Shown piece by piece: positions 61,760-64,000 of a DNA stretch of 64,000 bases (the first letter of the stretch is position 1; the number at the start of each line of letters is the position of its first letter). The DNA is taken from the NCBI RefSeq assembly GCF_009755665.1, contig NZ_CP046622.1, forward strand, positions 4,712,001 through 4,776,000, in the 5' to 3' direction. The notes beneath the pieces are model-generated. The model was not told the DNA's origin. It worked only from the letters and a program-made list of their open reading frames with translations, and did not search any database. This DNA is from Variovorax paradoxus (lineage in GTDB: Bacteria > Pseudomonadota > Gammaproteobacteria > Burkholderiales > Burkholderiaceae_C). The position numbers and the translations under genes were made by a program.

Positions 61760-63550
61760 TCAGCCGAAGGTGAACGCGTAGGCCTGCGCGCCCGCGTCGA
61801 GAAACTCGATCTCGAACAGCCTGTCTTTCCCATCAGTCCCATTGGTGGCCTGGCGCACCAGTTGATAAAGCTTCTGCGCATCGATCACGCCGAAACCTTG
61901 CGCGTCGGTGTCGGCGCCATGATCCGCCAGCGGCGGCTTGCCATCCACCAGCACCCTGAATCGCACCGGCTTGCCGTTGGCTGTGGGACCGAGCACCAGG
62001 TGCAGGTCGCGCGCCTGAAAGCGATAGGCGATGCGGCCGTTGGCACTGTTGAGCACGGCACGCTCCGCCTCCACGGTCCAGTCGCCGGACAGCGCCCATT
62101 GGTTGGTGCGCAGCGAAGAAGCCGCCTGGTAGACCTTTGCACGATCTCGCACGACGCCGCCCGGCGAGGCAAAACCGTGCGCGCGCTCGTGGCCCAGGTA
62201 GGTTTCGCCGGACAAGGCGGTCTCGAGGCCGGGCTGCGCCTGGGTACCCTGCCCTGAGGGCGAGACCAGCCCGGCGGGAACGCGGGCCTGCCCCGCCTCG
62301 GCCAGCAGTTGCTGGATGACCTGTTCGGCCTTGTCGTACCGGCCCTCGCCGAACTGGTGGTGGCGGATGCGCCCCTCCGCATCGATGAAGTAAAACGCCG
62401 GCCAGGCCCGGTTACCGAAGGCGCGCCAGATCGCGTAGTCGTTGTCGGTGGCCACGGGGAAGCCGATGCCCAGGTCCTTGGTCGCCCGGCGCACATTGGC
62501 CGAGCGTTTCTCGAAAGCGAACTCCGGCGTATGAACGCCCAGCACCACGAGGCCCGCGTCCCTGTACTTCTCGGCCCATGCATTCAGGTAGGGCAGCGTG
62601 CGCAGGCAGTTGATGCACGAATAGGTCCAGAAGTCGACCAGCACCACCTTGCCGCGCAGCGCCTCGGGCGTGAGCGGCGGGGAGTTGATCCATTCGGTGG
62701 CGCCAGCCAGCGAAGGAAAGCTGCCTTCCACTTGCAGGCCGCGCGCAGGCACCGCGGCCGGGCGGTTGTCCGCCACCCGCACGAAGCCCGGGTCTTCCTG
62801 CAAGGCAACCGGCTCCCCATGCGGCTTGCCAGGCTTGATCTTGTCTACCAGCGCCTGCTCCAGCGCCGACGTGGTACCGACCGACAGGCGCGCGAGCAGG
62901 CCGGTGTCCAGCCCCAATGCGATTGCGCCCACGCCCACCAGCACGGCCGCACCGGCGGCACGCCGCACCCATTCGCCGGTATGCAGCGACCGCTTCATGA
63001 CCGAGAACACGCGCCCGCCGAACAGCAGCGCGGCCGCCAGCGACGTGCACGCACCCGCGGCATAGGCCAGCAGCAACAGCGAGGTACCCACGCTCGCGCC
63101 ATTGAGCGCCGCGCCGGTCAGGATGAGGCCGAGGATCGGACCCGCGCACGGCGCCCAGAGCAGGCCGGTGCCCACGCCCAGCATGAGCGGCGAGAACACC
63201 GAGCTTGGCACGGCATTGCCTTGCGGCTCGGACATGCGAACGCCCAGCGCCACCAGTGGCCGGCTCATGCGGTCTGCAATGCGCGGAAACAGCAGCGTGG
63301 CGCCGAAAAGCGCGAGCATCGCAATGGCGGCATAGCGCCCATATTCGTTGAGCGTGACGATCCAGCCGCCGCCCACCGCTGCCAGCGTGGCAACGGCGGC
63401 AAAGGCCAGCGCCATGCCCAGCAGCATCGGCAGGCCGTGCGAGCGAAACGGACGGTCGGCGCGTGCGAACACGAAAGGCAGCACCGGCAGGATGCAGGGG
63501 CTCAGGATGGTGAGCACCCCGCCCAGGTAGGCGATGAGGAGGATGAGCAT
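61760..63550 (-). CDS. dipZ: DipZ-type cytochrome c biogenesis/thioredoxin fusion
   Basis: This 596-residue protein joins three parts. A CcdA/DsbD-like membrane domain (about 1-225) has conserved Cys in LSPCILP and WAPCAGP. A TlpA-like thioredoxin domain carries the redox motif CINC. A C-terminal beta-rich domain (last about 130 residues) resembles the carbohydrate-binding-like end of mycobacterial DipZ. It would carry reducing power across the membrane to a periplasmic thioredoxin. The start at 63550 begins the first membrane helix. Confidence 0.9.
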   Translation of the reverse strand: MLILLIAYLGGVLTILSPCILPVLPFVFARADRPFRSHGLPMLLGMALAFAAVATLAAVGGGWIVTLNEYGRYAAIAMLALFGATLLFPRIADRMSRPLVALGVRMSEPQGNAVPSSVFSPLMLGVGTGLLWAPCAGPILGLILTGAALNGASVGTSLLLLAYAAGACTSLAAALLFGGRVFSVMKRSLHTGEWVRRAAGAAVLVGVGAIALGLDTGLLARLSVGTTSALEQALVDKIKPGKPHGEPVALQEDPGFVRVADNRPAAVPARGLQVEGSFPSLAGATEWINSPPLTPEALRGKVVLVDFWTYSCINCLRTLPYLNAWAEKYRDAGLVVLGVHTPEFAFEKRSANVRRATKDLGIGFPVATDNDYAIWRAFGNRAWPAFYFIDAEGRIRHHQFGEGRYDKAEQVIQQLLAEAGQARVPAGLVSPSGQGTQAQPGLETALSGETYLGHERAHGFASPGGVVRDRAKVYQAASSLRTNQWALSGDWTVEAERAVLNSANGRIAYRFQARDLHLVLGPTANGKPVRFRVLVDGKPPLADHGADTDAQGFGVIDAQKLYQLVRQATNGTDGKDRLFEIEFLDAGAQAYAFTFG

Positions 63551-63578
63551 GATCGGGGTCGTCCGTGAAAGGATGTGT

Positions 63579-64000
63579 TCAATGCGCGGGCGCGGTGCCC
63601 AGCGTGAGCCGGGCCTCCAGCCCGCCTTCGGCGCGGTTGTTGAGCGTGAGCTCGGCGCCCATGGCCATGGCGAGCTGGTGCGCAATGGCCAGGCCCAGGC
63701 CCGTTCCGCCGGTGCTGCGGTTGCGCGAGCTCTCGACGCGGTAGAAGGGCTTGAGCACTGCTTCGAGCTCCTCCGGCGGAATGCCCGGTCCGTTGTCGAG
63801 CACGGCAACCACCAGCTTGCCGCCCTCGGCATGCACCTGCACGCGCACGTCGGTGCCGAACTTCAGTGCGTTGTCGATCAGGTTCATCAAGATCCTGCGC
63901 AGCGCGTTGGGGCGGCTCACGATGGGCGCGCCGGCTTTGCCTTCGAGCCGCACCTGCTGGCCCACGTCTTCGTAGTCGGCCACCATGCTCTCGAGCAGCG
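63579..64000 (-). CDS. Sensor histidine kinase, C-terminal part (runs off the window)
   Basis: Only the ATPase end is in the window. The N box NLIDNALKFG, G1 DNGPGIPP, F box FYRVESSRN and G2 GGTGLGLAIAH are clear, and the protein ends 19 residues after the final strand region. Its 5' part lies beyond position 64000. It is 28 bp upstream of dipZ on the same strand, so the two may share a transcript. Confidence 0.9.
   Translation of the reverse strand, partial: LLESMVADYEDVGQQVRLEGKAGAPIVSRPNALRRILMNLIDNALKFGTDVRVQVHAEGGKLVVAVLDNGPGIPPEELEAVLKPFYRVESSRNRSTGGTGLGLAIAHQLAMAMGAELTLNNRAEGGLEARLTLGTAPAH

Overview
This 64 kb window is high-GC chromosomal DNA, almost fully coding. It most likely comes from a betaproteobacterium of the Comamonadaceae, with a Variovorax-like gene repertoire. 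The assignment is inference. It rests on the caa3-type cytochrome oxidase cluster with its small assembly genes, the rpoH, ftsY and coaD-rsmD housekeeping genes, a Bug-type tricarboxylate receptor and the overall coding style. I see no insertion sequence, prophage, CRISPR array, rRNA gene or ordinary tRNA gene.

Layout. 0-5.4 kb: a histidine phosphatase, a Yip1-like membrane protein, a hydrolase and a pyroglutamate-salvage operon (pxpB-pxpC-pxpA-pcp). 5.5-8.4 kb: coaD, rsmD and the divergent argO/argP pair. 8.4-18.8 kb: an active/inactive M16 peptidase pair, ftsY (frame-shifted in a C run in this sequence), a five-repeat lipoprotein, a LuxR-type response regulator with hybrid kinase, an Mpo1-like protein, rpoH behind a perfect CIRCE operator, and an AlkD-like protein. 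18.8-28.8 kb: the cytochrome c oxidase structural, heme A and copper assembly cluster. 29-35 kb: bioC-like, comF, trmL, MaoC, a lone ParA, and kefF-kefC. 35-42.7 kb: a CoA-dependent beta-oxidative hydroxycinnamate (ferulate/coumarate) island with a MarR regulator. 42.8-46.4 kb: a TetR-controlled VOC-VOC-MFS-DUF1428 operon. 46.4-50.8 kb: a TSUP permease, DoxX, a Crp-family regulator, a membrane [2Fe-2S]-cyclase fusion and a small secreted protein. 50.8-59.5 kb: an RNA-repair island. 59.5-64 kb: a hydrolase, an ornithine-cyclodeaminase-like enzyme, a sigma54-preceded small ORF, DipZ and the end of a sensor kinase.

The most notable part is the RNA-repair island. RtcR (CARF domain plus sigma54 activator) is divergent from an operon that starts at a perfect sigma54 promoter (TGGCAC-N5-TTGCA). 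The operon encodes a Ro60 orthologue (rsr), three Y-RNA-like RNAs, the RNA ligase RtcB, a zinc-ribbon protein, an RNase Z-like nuclease, the nucleotidyltransferase RlaP and the RNA cyclase RtcA. The three RNAs share a GAAUGC-N9-UACA module between two helices, which I infer is the Ro60-binding end. One has no tRNA domain. One carries a tRNA-like domain opened at the anticodon loop, with the acceptor stem capped by a GCAA tetraloop. One carries a tRNA-like domain opened in the D loop, with the acceptor stem capped by a UUCG tetraloop. The rsr-yrl-rtcBA operon type is known from Salmonella. The three-RNA set, the D-loop permutation and the embedded RNase Z, zinc-ribbon and RlaP genes are the parts that look new.

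A second circuit is proposed around the Crp-family regulator and the iron-sulfur cyclase. The doxX promoter and the promoter of the small secreted protein share the same dyad (GTGCG-YAAA-CGCAC) and the same spacing to a CACACT element, as expected for class II activation. All functional links are inferred from sequence alone.
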